Of a stretch of 64,000 nt of DNA, positions 15,883 to 24,280 are shown in pieces. The position numbers were made by a program, and so were the translations under genes. Source of the stretch: Enterococcus rotai (lineage in GTDB: Bacteria > Bacillota > Bacilli > Lactobacillales > Enterococcaceae); the NCBI RefSeq assembly GCF_001465345.1, contig NZ_CP013655.1:806001-870000 (forward strand), in the 5' to 3' direction. The notes under the pieces were generated by a model that had not been told where the DNA came from, did not search any database, and saw nothing but the letters and a program-made list of their open reading frames with translations. Each line of letters begins with the position of its first letter. Position 1 is the first letter of the stretch.

Positions 15883-16959
15883 TTAAAACCTTTCGATTAT
15901 AGCTTCTGTTAAATCATTGATAATAGCGACAGCTAATTGACGTGCGGCTTCATAATCTTCATAAGCGACATATCCATAATGAGTATGTGCATAACGAACT
16001 GGCACTCCGATCACAATAGCTGGTACCCCTTTGTTGGTCAAATTGATAATAGCGCCATTAGTACCTCCGCCTTTTCTGACTGAACTTTGCATTGGTAAAC
16101 CATATTTTTCGGCAGTCTCTTTGGCAAAGCGCTGAAAGCGTGGATTCGTGATCATTGAAACGTCAAAGTTTCGGAGCATTGGTCCACGTTTTAAACCAGA
16201 TTGAATCATATATTCTTCTGAAAATGTATCATCCGCTGGGCAACCCTCAAACACGATCGCTAAATCAGGTTTAACATTATTCATTGCTACCGTTGCACCA
16301 CGCTCACCAACTTCTTCTTGGGCTGTCATCGTACCGATCAGATTGAATTTCGACTCTTTTTCTGATAGTTCCTTGAGTGTTTCAAGTAAGCAAGCACAAC
16401 CGATACGGCAATCAAATGCTTTCCCTAACATCACATCCGTTGTTTGGAGGTATTCAAAAGAGACATCTGGAATTACTGGATCACCAATTGCAATATTTAG
16501 TTTGTTTGCAACCTCTTCAGCACTAGTACAGCCTACATCGATCACCATATCATCAATCGTTTGGACTTCTTTCCGTTGTTCATCTGTCATAAAGTGTGGT
16601 GGTTTACTGGCGATGATTCCTGGCACTTCGTTGCCATCAGATGTTTTAATTCTTACTCGATGAGCAGGTACTGTATTGGCCACCCAACCGCCTAAAGGTA
16701 AAAAGCGTAATGTGCCATTGGGTTTGATTGCCTGAATGATAAAGCCAACTTCATCGCTATGAGCATCAAATACAATCGTTGGTTTATCCGCTTTGTGCTC
16801 ACCAACACGCATATAAACATTACGAATATGATCTTCACTAACTTCAGCAAACGGAGCTGAAAATTCTTTGGCAATTGCTACTACATCGTCTTCAAAACCT
16901 GAGACGCCAGAAGCATTTGATAAACGTTCAATTAAATGTAACGAGTCTTTTTTTGTCAT
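15883..16959 (-). CDS. M42-family metallo-aminopeptidase (FrvX/PepA-type)
   Basis: Cytosolic dinuclear-zinc aminopeptidase of 358 aa. Metal and catalytic motifs are visible: FDAHSDEVGF (His and catalytic Asp), GKAFDCRIGC (bridging Asp), TAQEEVGERGA (catalytic Glu pair), FEGCPADD and THYGYV (final His). Members form large dodecameric tetrahedral shells that trim peptides. It is 33 bp downstream of ald and 32 bp upstream of oppA, which suggests an operon for peptide and amino-acid use. Confidence 0.92.
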   Translation of the reverse strand: MTKKDSLHLIERLSNASGVSGFEDDVVAIAKEFSAPFAEVSEDHIRNVYMRVGEHKADKPTIVFDAHSDEVGFIIQAIKPNGTLRFLPLGGWVANTVPAHRVRIKTSDGNEVPGIIASKPPHFMTDEQRKEVQTIDDMVIDVGCTSAEEVANKLNIAIGDPVIPDVSFEYLQTTDVMLGKAFDCRIGCACLLETLKELSEKESKFNLIGTMTAQEEVGERGATVAMNNVKPDLAIVFEGCPADDTFSEEYMIQSGLKRGPMLRNFDVSMITNPRFQRFAKETAEKYGLPMQSSVRKGGGTNGAIINLTNKGVPAIVIGVPVRYAHTHYGYVAYEDYEAARQLAVAIINDLTEAIIERF

Positions 16960-16992
16960 GGCAGTGCATATCCTCCTAATAAATTTAACTAT

Positions 16993-18105
16993 TTATAATA
17001 CTGACTGAACTGAAGAAAAAGGCAAATTCAAATCAGTAGCAACTGCAGGGTTCGTCATCGCACCGTTTAACGTATTAACACCTGCTAATAATGCTGAATT
17101 TTGTTCTACTGCTTGTTCAAATCCTTTATTCGCTAGCTCAAGTACGTACTGTAATGTCGCATTAGCTAAAGCAAAAGTCGCTGTTTGAGGAACTGCCCCT
17201 GGCATATTTGCTACAGCATAATGAACTACACCATGTTTAACGTAAGTCGGCTGTTGATGCGTGGTCACTTCGTCGATCGTTTCAAAAATTCCGCCCTGAT
17301 CGATCGCAATATCAATAATTACAGAGTGTTCCGGCATTGAAACCACCATCTCTTCTGTCACCAAAACTGGCGCCTTACGTCCTGGAATCAAGACAGCCCC
17401 AATCACAAGATCCGCATCTTTTACTGATTCTTGGATATTGAAGTGATTTGAAACAAGCGTTTTAACCGCTCCATTGAACTGATTATCGATTTCTTGCAGC
17501 TTCTTGATGTTTACATCTAAAATTGTGACATCTGCACCTAAACCTAAGGCTATTTTAGCTGCATTACAACCTGAGATTCCTCCACCAATAATTGTTACTT
17601 TTCCTTTTTTTACCCCTGGCACACCACCTAGTAAAATCCCTTTTCCTTCGGGAACTTTTTCTAAGAACTGAGCACCAATTTGTGCTGCTAGGCGTCCAGC
17701 AATTTCACTCATTGGTGCTAGCAGTGGTAATTCTTTATTTGTTAATTGAACGCTCTCATATGCGATTGTTTTTGTTTTACGTCTCATCAACTCTTCGGCT
17801 AATGGCTTATTAGCTGCTAAATGAAGATAAGTGAATAAAACCAAATCTTCTCTTAAATATTGATACTCTTCTTTTAATGGTTCTTTTACTTTTAAAACTA
17901 ATTCTTGCGCCCAAGCTTCTTGAGCAGATGCGACAATTGTAGCGCCAACTGCGCTATATTCTTCATCATGGATCGACGCTCCTAAGCCCGCATTCGTTTC
18001 AACAAAAACCGTATGACCATGCTTAATGATATCTAAAACTCCAGAAGCTGGTAATGCTACGCGATTTTCACCATTTTTGATTTCTTTTGGAATACCTATT
18101 TTCAT
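16993..18105 (-). CDS. ald: Alanine dehydrogenase
   Basis: NAD-dependent L-alanine dehydrogenase (alanine to pyruvate plus ammonia), 370 aa, the usual length. It shows the N-terminal [22 protein letters not shown], the substrate-site Lys in LVLKVKEP, the catalytic His in YLHLAA, the NAD-binding [18 protein letters not shown] and the C-terminal [12 protein letters not shown]. It is the first gene of a three-gene operon with a peptidase and a peptide-binding protein and has a near-consensus promoter upstream. The context suggests catabolism of amino acids freed from peptides. Confidence 0.95.
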   Translation of the reverse strand: MKIGIPKEIKNGENRVALPASGVLDIIKHGHTVFVETNAGLGASIHDEEYSAVGATIVASAQEAWAQELVLKVKEPLKEEYQYLREDLVLFTYLHLAANKPLAEELMRRKTKTIAYESVQLTNKELPLLAPMSEIAGRLAAQIGAQFLEKVPEGKGILLGGVPGVKKGKVTIIGGGISGCNAAKIALGLGADVTILDVNIKKLQEIDNQFNGAVKTLVSNHFNIQESVKDADLVIGAVLIPGRKAPVLVTEEMVVSMPEHSVIIDIAIDQGGIFETIDEVTTHQQPTYVKHGVVHYAVANMPGAVPQTATFALANATLQYVLELANKGFEQAVEQNSALLAGVNTLNGAMTNPAVATDLNLPFSSVQSVL

Positions 18106-18163
18106 TATTCAGGACCCTCTCTACCTCATTGCTTATCTTTTTCTTTAATAAGCTACTTACTAG

Positions 18164-18192
18164 ATTATAGTTTAATGAAAGTTCATCCGCAA
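18164..18192 (-). promoter_or_regulatory. Sigma-A promoter of ald operon
   Basis: Minus strand TTGCGG (18187-18192), 17-bp spacer, TATAAT (18164-18169), about 60 bp before the ald start codon. Confidence 0.7.
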
Positions 18193-18241
18193 TACATAGA
18201 AAAAAATTTAATTTTCTCTTTCTTTTTTAATCGTCTATTCA

Positions 18242-18290
18242 AAAAAACGTCTGAAATAAATCGATAAAAGATTTATTTCAGACGTTTTTT
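18242..18290 (-). terminator. Terminator of lacD
   Basis: A 21-bp stem from 18242-18262 pairs with 18270-18290 around a 7-nt loop, with A/T runs at both ends. It starts right after the lacD stop codon and could act on both strands. Confidence 0.85.
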
Positions 18291-18291
18291 G

Positions 18292-19281
18292 CTATCCAAC
18301 TTCAACTTTTGATCGCCAAGAAGTGCCGCAACGATCAACGATTTCATTTAATGTTTCAATATTTTCTTTTCCTTGAGTAGCAAACCAATCACGACCTGCC
18401 GCTTCACCTTTTGCAGCAAAGGGCTTAACTCCTTCACGCCATGTTGCTCGTCCGCAGAGGACACCACTGAATTTAGAGCCAGCTTCTTTCGCAAACTCCA
18501 ACGTTTCTTGGAATAATTTCGTTGAAACACCTGCACTAAGAAAGATAAATGGTAGTTCTGTTAGTTCACTCTGTTTTTTAAAATAACCTAGAGCCTCTTT
18601 TTTACTATATACCACTTCATTTTCAGCGAAACCTTCTACATAATTCATATTTACTGGAACTTCCATTTTTAACACATCGATATGATACTGAGGTTTAGAA
18701 AATTCAATCATAGATTCCAACACTTTGTGAGGTTTAACTCTGGCAAATGCTGCTGAGCTAGCATCAGTGATTTCCGTGTCATACGTAACGATTTCCACAA
18801 AAAGAGGAATATCTTCCCCTAAGCACTCACTACCTAAACGCTCTACAAAAACATGTTTTAATTTATTGATCGACGCTGGTTCATCTGGATCATAATAAAG
18901 TAAAAACTTGATTGCGTCGGCTCCTGCTTCTTTCAGACGTGAGACAGACCATGTTTCTAGTAAATCTGGCATTCTACCTGGCGTTGAAGTATCATAACCC
19001 GTTTTTTCATAAGCTAATAATAAGCCACAATTCTTGTCACGTACTTTTGTTGCAGGCAAACCATACTCTGGATCGAGTAAAATTGCTGAAGCATATGGCG
19101 TAAGCTCTTGGGAAGCCACTTTTTTAAAGTCTACAATTTCTTCACCAGTAGCTATCGTGCTGGCATCTGCTATCATTTTTTTTAAAGACCCCCGTTGATC
19201 GATCGCTAATGCTTCGATCAGTCCTTTTTCATTTGACAGACGATTCAATGCATCCATTTTTGCTTGACTAATTTTGATCAT
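18292..19281 (-). CDS. lacD: Tagatose 1,6-diphosphate aldolase
   Basis: Class I aldolase of the LacD family, 329 aa. It splits tagatose 1,6-bisphosphate into dihydroxyacetone phosphate and glyceraldehyde 3-phosphate in the tagatose 6-phosphate pathway. It shows family stretches ALAIDQRGSLKKM, LLDPEYGLPA, DAIKFLLYYDPDEP (candidate Schiff-base Lys region) and GVLCGRATWREGV. No lacA, lacB or lacC lies nearby; it is an isolated aldolase with its own promoter and terminator, perhaps serving a broader sugar-phosphate role. A LacI-type regulator is divergently encoded about 600 bp away. Confidence 0.93.
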   Translation of the reverse strand: MIKISQAKMDALNRLSNEKGLIEALAIDQRGSLKKMIADASTIATGEEIVDFKKVASQELTPYASAILLDPEYGLPATKVRDKNCGLLLAYEKTGYDTSTPGRMPDLLETWSVSRLKEAGADAIKFLLYYDPDEPASINKLKHVFVERLGSECLGEDIPLFVEIVTYDTEITDASSAAFARVKPHKVLESMIEFSKPQYHIDVLKMEVPVNMNYVEGFAENEVVYSKKEALGYFKKQSELTELPFIFLSAGVSTKLFQETLEFAKEAGSKFSGVLCGRATWREGVKPFAAKGEAAGRDWFATQGKENIETLNEIVDRCGTSWRSKVEVG

Positions 19282-19328
19282 AGTAACGACTCCTTTGCTC
19301 TTTTTGAGGAAAACCTCTCTTACTTTTG

Positions 19329-19357
19329 AGTATACTCGCTGCTATTTAGAAAGACAA
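19329..19357 (-). promoter_or_regulatory. Sigma-A promoter of lacD
   Basis: Minus strand TTGTCT (19352-19357), 17-bp spacer, TATACT (19329-19334). The -10 lies inside the palindrome GAGTATACTC (19328-19337), a possible operator half for the nearby LacI-family protein. Confidence 0.65.
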
Positions 19358-19565
19358 AGAAGATGGTCTTTAAAAATCTAAAATAAGGGATAAGTTAAAA
19401 GCAACAGCTAATGTGCTAAACTGGTTCCCTGAAATGAAACAAGTTGATATTGTTCACCAAGAAAAAATATTATTGTCACATCCTTTTAATAAAATCAGTT
19501 CATTCCTCTTGACCTGATACGCGTTTCATACTTTATAGTTGAACAAAAGACAGGGGGAATTCGTT

Positions 19566-19856
19566 ATGATGAATGGTATGCTTGAACTAACTGATCGTCT
19601 AGGACTCGATTATTATTTTGTTTCTCTAGTCACCAATAATGAAACACTTATTATTCGTAGTTTGAATAACTATTGCAAACCGATCGATAAAACAGTAGAA
19701 TTGGCTGAAATAGAAGGATTGACGTTTGGAACAGAAGGCGAGCTTGATTTTATTTGTTTTGATTATGAAAAAGAACATTATCACTTTATTGATTATGGTA
19801 ATCACTTAGTGCCTTTTTTAAGCGATATTCTGAGTCCTGTAAGCGTTAGTCACTAG
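19566..19856 (+). CDS. Small protein of unknown function, upstream of LacI regulator
   Basis: I do not recognise a family. The roughly 96-aa acidic cytoplasmic protein begins MMNGMLELTDRLGLDYYF. ATG 19566 is preferred because AGGGGGAA lies 8 nt upstream; the TTG at 19539 precedes that site. A plausible extended promoter (TTGACC near 19509, TATAGT near 19534) lies just upstream. The stop codon is 18 bp before the LacI-type regulator start, so the two are probably cotranscribed and transcribed away from lacD. Confidence 0.7.
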   Translation: MMNGMLELTDRLGLDYYFVSLVTNNETLIIRSLNNYCKPIDKTVELAEIEGLTFGTEGELDFICFDYEKEHYHFIDYGNHLVPFLSDILSPVSVSH

Positions 19857-19874
19857 TTTTGAAAGGAGTCACTT

Positions 19875-20801
19875 ATGCCAACTATTCGTGATATTGCCAA
19901 ATTATCGGGCTATTCAGTGGCAACCGTTTCTCGTGTACTGAATGATCATCCTTATGTAGCGGAAGAAAAACGTGAAAAGATACTTAAAATCATGCAAGAG
20001 CTTGACTACATTCCAAACGCTAAAGCTCGTGATTTAAGTAAGGGAAAATCAAAGCATATCGCTGTTATGATCCCGTATGCGAATCATCCTTATTCTGATA
20101 AAATCGTCAGTGGTATTTTAAGCGCAGCCTTTGATGAAGGATACAAAGTGACTCTATTACCCACAAATTATGATCCTAAGATTGAAAAACAATATTTAGA
20201 TGACTTAGCCGCAAAAGCGTGGGATGGTATGATCATCACTTCGAAAAAAATTTCTTTTGAAATGATTGCCGGTTATTTAAAATATGCACCCATCGTTTGT
20301 TGTGAAGATACTGGGGATTTTCCGATTGCTTGTGTATCTATCAAACGTGAAGAATCTTATATTCACCTATTTGAACGCTTGAAAATGCAAGGTCATTCAA
20401 AAATTGGGTTGACGGTTGGAAGATCAGAAACTATTAGCGCTAGCACTGCCTTAGTCCTTGAAGCCTATCAAACGATTTTTGGGATATTGGACGATACGAT
20501 GATTGTGAGAAATTGTCGTTCTTTTGAAGACGGACTACAAGCTGGAATTCATTTTTCCAACGTAAAAGAACTTGATGTGATCGTAACCAATGGTGATGAT
20601 GTTGCAGCTGGTATTTTACAGTACATTGAAAAGGCTCAGATCACCGTTATCGGTGAGGAAAATTTATTATCTAGCCGACTTCTTGGTTTTTCCACTATAG
20701 ATCATCATTTAGATCAATGTGGAGAAGCAGCTTTTCATCTACTTTTTTCAACATCAACTAAAAGTGTTACCATTCCTTACACTTTTATTCAACGCACATA
20801 A
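19875..20801 (+). CDS. LacI/GalR-family transcriptional regulator
   Basis: The 308-aa regulator has an N-terminal LacI HTH (MPTIRDIAKLSGYSVATVSRVLN), a hinge helix (YIPNAKARDLSKGKS) and a periplasmic-binding-protein-like sensor domain (VMIPYANHPYSDKIVSGIL). Ligands of the family are mostly sugars or sugar phosphates. The position next to lacD suggests control of that aldolase, and a 10-bp palindrome sits on the lacD -10 box. The target is inferred. Confidence 0.9.
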   Translation: MPTIRDIAKLSGYSVATVSRVLNDHPYVAEEKREKILKIMQELDYIPNAKARDLSKGKSKHIAVMIPYANHPYSDKIVSGILSAAFDEGYKVTLLPTNYDPKIEKQYLDDLAAKAWDGMIITSKKISFEMIAGYLKYAPIVCCEDTGDFPIACVSIKREESYIHLFERLKMQGHSKIGLTVGRSETISASTALVLEAYQTIFGILDDTMIVRNCRSFEDGLQAGIHFSNVKELDVIVTNGDDVAAGILQYIEKAQITVIGEENLLSSRLLGFSTIDHHLDQCGEAAFHLLFSTSTKSVTIPYTFIQRT

Positions 20802-20817
20802 TGGTTTAACCATAATA

Positions 20818-20872
20818 AAAAAAACGATAAAACACAACGAGTACACATTGTATTTTATCGTTTTTATTATTA
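20818..20872 (+). terminator. Terminator of LacI-type gene
   Basis: AAAAACGATAAAA pairs with TTTTATCGTTTTT across about 18 nt. Symmetric A/T ends allow bidirectional use; it touches the stop codon of the convergent DUF1801 gene. Confidence 0.7.
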
Positions 20873-21268
20873 TCTTTTATGATACGTTAGTGCTTGTTCA
20901 ATACAGAAGCATAGCTCATTTATTGGCAGTTCTTCATCAGGATCAAGAACAATTGCTCGATTCTTAGAAAATTCAAAGATATCACTAAATAATGCTCTAA
21001 ACTCTTCTACTAAGGTTGTTTGGCAATGAAAGAACAATGCGATTTTTTTATCGCCAAAACGGTCGATCCGAATTGGGCTGCCTGATTTACTGGCTTTTGT
21101 CGCATAAGATGGCTGATTCCATTTCAAACTTTCTTCTAACTCACCTACGATTGTTAGTCCTGCAGCTGTATTAAAAATCAACTCTCTTATCTGTAACAGC
21201 GGTTGACGATAATCCATCGGATATTGCTCAAAGACATTTGCTACGTTTATGTCAATAATTTTTTCCAT
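20870..21268 (-). CDS. DUF1801-domain protein
   Basis: The 132-aa cytoplasmic protein matches the DUF1801 (YdhG-like) family: an N-terminal helical start (YPMDYRQPLLQIRELIFNTA) and the conserved ESLKWNQPSYAT, with a later KIALFFHCQTTL. The family, related to a frataxin-like fold, has no firm biochemical role. It is 22 bp downstream of the effector-binding protein gene on the same strand. Confidence 0.82.
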   Translation of the reverse strand: MEKIIDINVANVFEQYPMDYRQPLLQIRELIFNTAAGLTIVGELEESLKWNQPSYATKASKSGSPIRIDRFGDKKIALFFHCQTTLVEEFRALFSDIFEFSKNRAIVLDPDEELPINELCFCIEQALTYHKR

Positions 21269-21290
21269 TCTAATCCCTCTTTTAGAACTA

Positions 21291-21818
21291 TTATTTTTTT
21301 ATAGGAATCCATAATTCGCACCGATACTCCTCAGCTTCCATATCGCCTAGCGGATAGCATTCTACTCTTGATAGTTCAGTATTCTCAATCACTGAATTCT
21401 CACTCCATGGAGCACTTGTTTGTAGTTTCAGTTTCATCAAGTTATTCGGTTCAAATGGTTGTGTTTCATCGATTGCTGTGACACCAGCTGAAATTGCACC
21501 AATACATTCAAACACTACCCAATCAGATTTTGGAAATTGAATACGCTCCAAACTCTCCTCATTGATTTTCTGAGGTTGTGCACTCGTCCCAATCATATAG
21601 TTAAACGAGTCTTGTTGATTTTTATTACTATTAGAAACTCCTAGAATACCATGTACAGTACCATCTGCTACAGACATCAACTGATTAATGTTGTTTTCTG
21701 TTAAATTTGACCAGAATTGTGATATTTCATAAAAATTTTCATTTTTTTCGATTTTCGGCATTTCTTGTAAATATCCACCAACTGCAAAAGCTGCTTTTTC
21801 TTCGATTTTATAATTCAT
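21291..21818 (-). CDS. GyrI-like / AraC effector-binding domain protein
   Basis: About 175 aa, a stand-alone effector-binding fold as in the C-terminal domain of Rob and GyrI-like proteins: MNYKIEEKAAFAVGGY at the start, DWVVFECIGAISAGV in the middle and ECYPLGDMEAEEYRCELWIPIKK at the end. Such proteins bind small hydrophobic ligands. ATG 21818 is used because GGAGATG lies 8 nt upstream; upstream in-frame ATGs have no such site. No DNA-binding domain is attached. Confidence 0.82.
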   Translation of the reverse strand: MNYKIEEKAAFAVGGYLQEMPKIEKNENFYEISQFWSNLTENNINQLMSVADGTVHGILGVSNSNKNQQDSFNYMIGTSAQPQKINEESLERIQFPKSDWVVFECIGAISAGVTAIDETQPFEPNNLMKLKLQTSAPWSENSVIENTELSRVECYPLGDMEAEEYRCELWIPIKK

Positions 21819-21893
21819 AGTTTCATCTCCATTTATGTGATGACTATAAATTAACATGAGAATGATGACAACTTTATGTCATCATTTCTTAAA

Positions 21894-22619
21894 TCACAGA
21901 TCTGCTGAAGTAAAAACTTCTGATACGTCATCATCTTCTTCTAGTTTATCGATCAACATTTGAAGTTGCTCTTGTTGCTCAGCCTCAAGTTCGACCAGTG
22001 TTTGTGGAACCATTGTTAATTCCGCTTGAGCTAAACTATATCCGTCTTTTTCCAAAACATCGCGAACTGCAGTAAAATCTTCCGGTGCTGTATAAATTTC
22101 AAATACTTCTTCGGAGGTTTCTAAATCCTCCGCTCCTGCTTCCAACACATTTTCAAACATTGTATCTTCATCCACAGAAAGACCTGAACGTTCAATTGCA
22201 ATATAGCCTTTACGGTCGAACATATAGCTGACAGAACCTGTTTCTCCTAAAGAACCACCATTTCTAGTAAATGCGACTCGGACATTTGTTCCAGTCCGAT
22301 TGCGATTATCTGTCAGGGCATAGACTAAAATCGCCACACCAGCTGGTCCATAACCTTCATACGTAATCTCATCATAATGCTCATTTTCACCCGCACTGCT
22401 AGCCTTTTTGATCGCACGATCGATATTGTCATTAGGCATATTAGCAGCCTTTGCTTTATCCATCACTAATCTTAAAGCAGCATTCGTTGCAGGATCAGCT
22501 CCTCCTGCCTTAGCTGCCATATAAATCTCTCTTGATAACTTTTGGAAAATCTTCCCCCGTTTAGTATCCTGTGCATTTTTCCGACCTTGAATATTCTTCC
22601 ATTTACTGTGACCTGCCAT
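21894..22619 (-). CDS. yebC: YebC/PmpR-family protein
   Basis: Conserved YebC/TACO1 family protein, 241 aa from ATG 22619 ([18 protein letters not shown]), behind TTAGGAGGAG. An in-frame extension to 22706 exists but runs into a repeat element and has no ribosome-binding site. The three-domain family shows [18 protein letters not shown] and [18 protein letters not shown]. Members act as transcription regulators and, in recent work, help ribosomes through proline-rich stretches. The upstream region holds three tandem R1 elements. Confidence 0.95.
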   Translation of the reverse strand: MAGHSKWKNIQGRKNAQDTKRGKIFQKLSREIYMAAKAGGADPATNAALRLVMDKAKAANMPNDNIDRAIKKASSAGENEHYDEITYEGYGPAGVAILVYALTDNRNRTGTNVRVAFTRNGGSLGETGSVSYMFDRKGYIAIERSGLSVDEDTMFENVLEAGAEDLETSEEVFEIYTAPEDFTAVRDVLEKDGYSLAQAELTMVPQTLVELEAEQQEQLQMLIDKLEEDDDVSEVFTSADL

Positions 22620-22637
22620 TATTTCTCCTCCTAATTT

Positions 22638-22755
22638 AAAAGCTGAAAGAGCTTGGTCAGCCTTGACAGGAAAATAGGACAAATTGACTGTGATGCTCTT
22701 AGTCACATTCCATTTTTATCTTTTTCCCGAAAGGCTAGCTCTTGAAGCTAGATAA
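22638..22755 (+). repeat. R1 long-hairpin element, copy A
   Basis: A ~118-bp imperfect palindrome directly upstream of the yebC ribosome-binding site. Outer stem AGAGCT/AGCTCT, middle stem AGCCTT/AAGGCT, conserved GACAGGAAAATAGG and TATCTTTTTCCCGA strands, apical TGTGA/TCACA. It ends in GAAGCTAGATAA. Sequence differs from copies B and C exactly where partner bases also change. Confidence 0.75.
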
Positions 22756-22759
22756 TACT

Positions 22760-22876
22760 AAAAGCGTAGCGGGCTCGTCCAGCCTCGACAGGAAAATAGG
22801 AAATTATGACTGTGGTGCTTTTTACCTCATTCATAATTTATCTTTTTCCCGAGAGGCTAGCCCGTGTAGCTAGATA
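22760..22876 (+). repeat. R1 long-hairpin element, copy B
   Basis: Tandem to copy A. Outer stem CGGGCT/AGCCCG, middle stem AGCCTC/GAGGCT, the same conserved inner strands, apical AAATTATGA/TCATAATTT. Starts AAAGCGTAGC and ends GTAGCTAGATA. Confidence 0.75.
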
Positions 22877-22954
22877 TGGTGACAACGTTCCGTTCCGCTT
22901 CGCTTCACCTTGTACTTTTCAACATCAGTTCTTTTCATTTACTGTGTTTCAAAG

Positions 22955-23071
22955 CAAAAGCGGAATAAATCGGTTAATCCTGTAGAAAATGAGGAAATTG
23001 ACATTGAAACGTTCTTTGTTTCACTGACAATTTATTTATTTTCCTAAGGATTGATTTGTGCAGTTAGATAA
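22955..23071 (+). repeat. R1 long-hairpin element, copy C (diverged)
   Basis: The third tandem copy. Outer stem AAATC/GATTT, middle stem AATCCT/AGGATT: different sequences from A and B but still paired. Ends in CAGTTAGATAA. Beyond it (23072-23260) only a partial R1 start and AT-rich DNA are seen. Confidence 0.65.
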
Positions 23072-23260
23072 AGCAAAAGCGTAACGGTTTCTTTTATCTT
23101 GGCATTTAGTTTGCTATCTTCTATTTTACTATGCTTCTAAATAGTTGCAATAGCTATTCTTGCTCTATCGATTTGCTATAGCGAATACAATATGAAAGCT
23201 GAAGCAATCTCATAAGTAAATTTTTTGATTTTCAAAAAAACTAAGTTACATAAAACAGTC

Positions 23261-23389
23261 AATTTTGGCCTGCATTATTAAGAATTAGCAGAACCATTTC
23301 TACGTCTTAATAGTAGTTGCTCTAAGCAAAAATTACATGAAGGTCTACAACAATTAAGAAAGAGTATTTTATTTAAAAAAACTATCTAA
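23261..23389 (+). pseudogene. Decayed C-terminal fragment of a PLP-dependent aminotransferase
   Basis: The plus-strand frame reads VNFGLHY, a stop (TAA at 23279), then about 35 codons including EPFLRLNSSCSKQKLHEGLQ to a TAA at 23387. The pattern Phe-x-Arg-Leu-Asn followed by a helix with EGLxxL is the C-terminal end of MalY/PatB- or MocR-type aminotransferases. No upstream catalytic part remains. I read it as the tail of a deleted gene; similarity by eye only. Confidence 0.4.
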
Positions 23390-23392
23390 ATG

Positions 23393-23446
23393 AAATAAGG
23401 GAAAACAATGTCTTTTCAAGACCTGTTTTCCCTCGCTTTATTTTGT
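23393..23446 (-). terminator. Terminator of 69-aa gene
   Basis: GGGAAAACA pairs with TGTTTTCCC, extended by AAATAA/TTTATTT. It lies directly after the stop codon on the minus strand; the U-run is weak. Confidence 0.55.
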
Positions 23447-23655
23447 TAATCAATAATATCTAGACAAAGCTCAACACCACGTAGTATAAAGACTTCTCCA
23501 TTTTTGAATGGAATCGTACACTCTTCCTGAGCACCACTTAACAGTTGGATATTGATACATTCTGTATCTGGAAAAATCCGATAAGCTAACATTCCTAGAC
23601 TCTCTAGCGTAGCAGTATCTCTCGTTTTATTTTTTCTGATGGTTATATGTTCCAT
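23446..23655 (-). CDS. Small hypothetical protein (69 aa)
   Basis: No family recognised. From ATG 23655 (GAGGAG 9 nt upstream) it reads MEHITIRKNKTRD, then a mixed alpha/beta-like stretch ending ILRGVELCLDIID. It has no signal peptide or membrane helix. A terminator follows at once and the gene is isolated between R1 repeats and the YxeA gene. Confidence 0.6.
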   Translation of the reverse strand: MEHITIRKNKTRDTATLESLGMLAYRIFPDTECINIQLLSGAQEECTIPFKNGEVFILRGVELCLDIID

Positions 23656-23735
23656 GCTCAATCACTCCTCACTATTATTATAGAAGAGTTTCTTATGAAA
23701 TAACCTAGTTGTTTTATAAGATTTTTTTCATACGC

Positions 23736-24128
23736 TTATAACAAAGGAACAACGAGTTCAGGTAGTTCTTCTCGCTTAATTTCTTCCCAGTACATGACAT
23801 TTTGCCCTTTCACTGTTAATTTAAGAAATTTCCCAGGTGACAACTGCTTTCCAAACGAAATATAAGCCATTTTTCTAGGTTTTCCTATTCTGCTATAACA
23901 AGTTTGAACATACGTAAAATTATCTATTTTGCTAACCGAATCTGGGTATTTAGAGTCATATTTCTCTGTTGTCTTCGTATATAATACATCAGCTTTAACC
24001 AGTGGATTTAACCGATCGACCACTGCAGCTGCAGTCGATGTATTATTATATGTATATATTCTAAGACCGACAATACAGATCACAATCATAATAATCGTTG
24101 CGACAATCGATTTACAGAAACATTTCAT
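23736..24128 (-). CDS. YxeA-family (DUF1093) secreted/anchored protein
   Basis: About 130 aa with an N-terminal hydrophobic anchor (SIVATIIMIVICIVGLRIY) and an extracellular OB-like domain containing YVQTCYSRIGKPRKMAYISFG and VMYWEEI, matching YxeA/DUF1093. Family members are often near bacitracin-type efflux or VanZ genes; their role is unknown. ATG 24128 is chosen because GGGAG precedes it by 8 nt; a GTG at 24143 lies at that site. Confidence 0.82.
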   Translation of the reverse strand: MKCFCKSIVATIIMIVICIVGLRIYTYNNTSTAAAVVDRLNPLVKADVLYTKTTEKYDSKYPDSVSKIDNFTYVQTCYSRIGKPRKMAYISFGKQLSPGKFLKLTVKGQNVMYWEEIKREELPELVVPLL

Positions 24129-24244
24129 GCTTTTTTCTCCCACTTCTTTTATCAGTAGCTTTACTCATTCTATTCATCATAAAATTTTTTGTATTGATTT
24201 ACATCCAGCTTGAGACTGATTTTTAGAATTAAATGATATAAATA

Positions 24245-24277
24245 GAAAAAGCAACGCTCTGATGTCCAAAGCGTCGC
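24245..24277 (-). terminator. Terminator of VanZ-like gene
   Basis: GCGACGCT pairs with AGCGTTGC across an 11-nt loop; TTTTTC follows on the minus strand, right after the stop codon. Confidence 0.8.
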
Positions 24278-24280
24278 CTC

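Noticed and set aside
19372-19517. Plus-strand frame of about 48 codons between lacD and the small gene, containing VLNWFPEMKQVDIVHQ
   Set aside because: Reads like protein but has no start codon with a ribosome-binding site and I cannot match it to a family; possibly a gene remnant, too weak to annotate.
22620-22706. N-terminal extension of yebC
   Set aside because: Encoded by R1 copy A; conserved family start [11 protein letters not shown] has a strong ribosome-binding site.
22638-23071. CRISPR array
   Set aside because: Repeats are ~115 bp, imperfect palindromes with changing stems and almost no spacers; no cas genes in the window.
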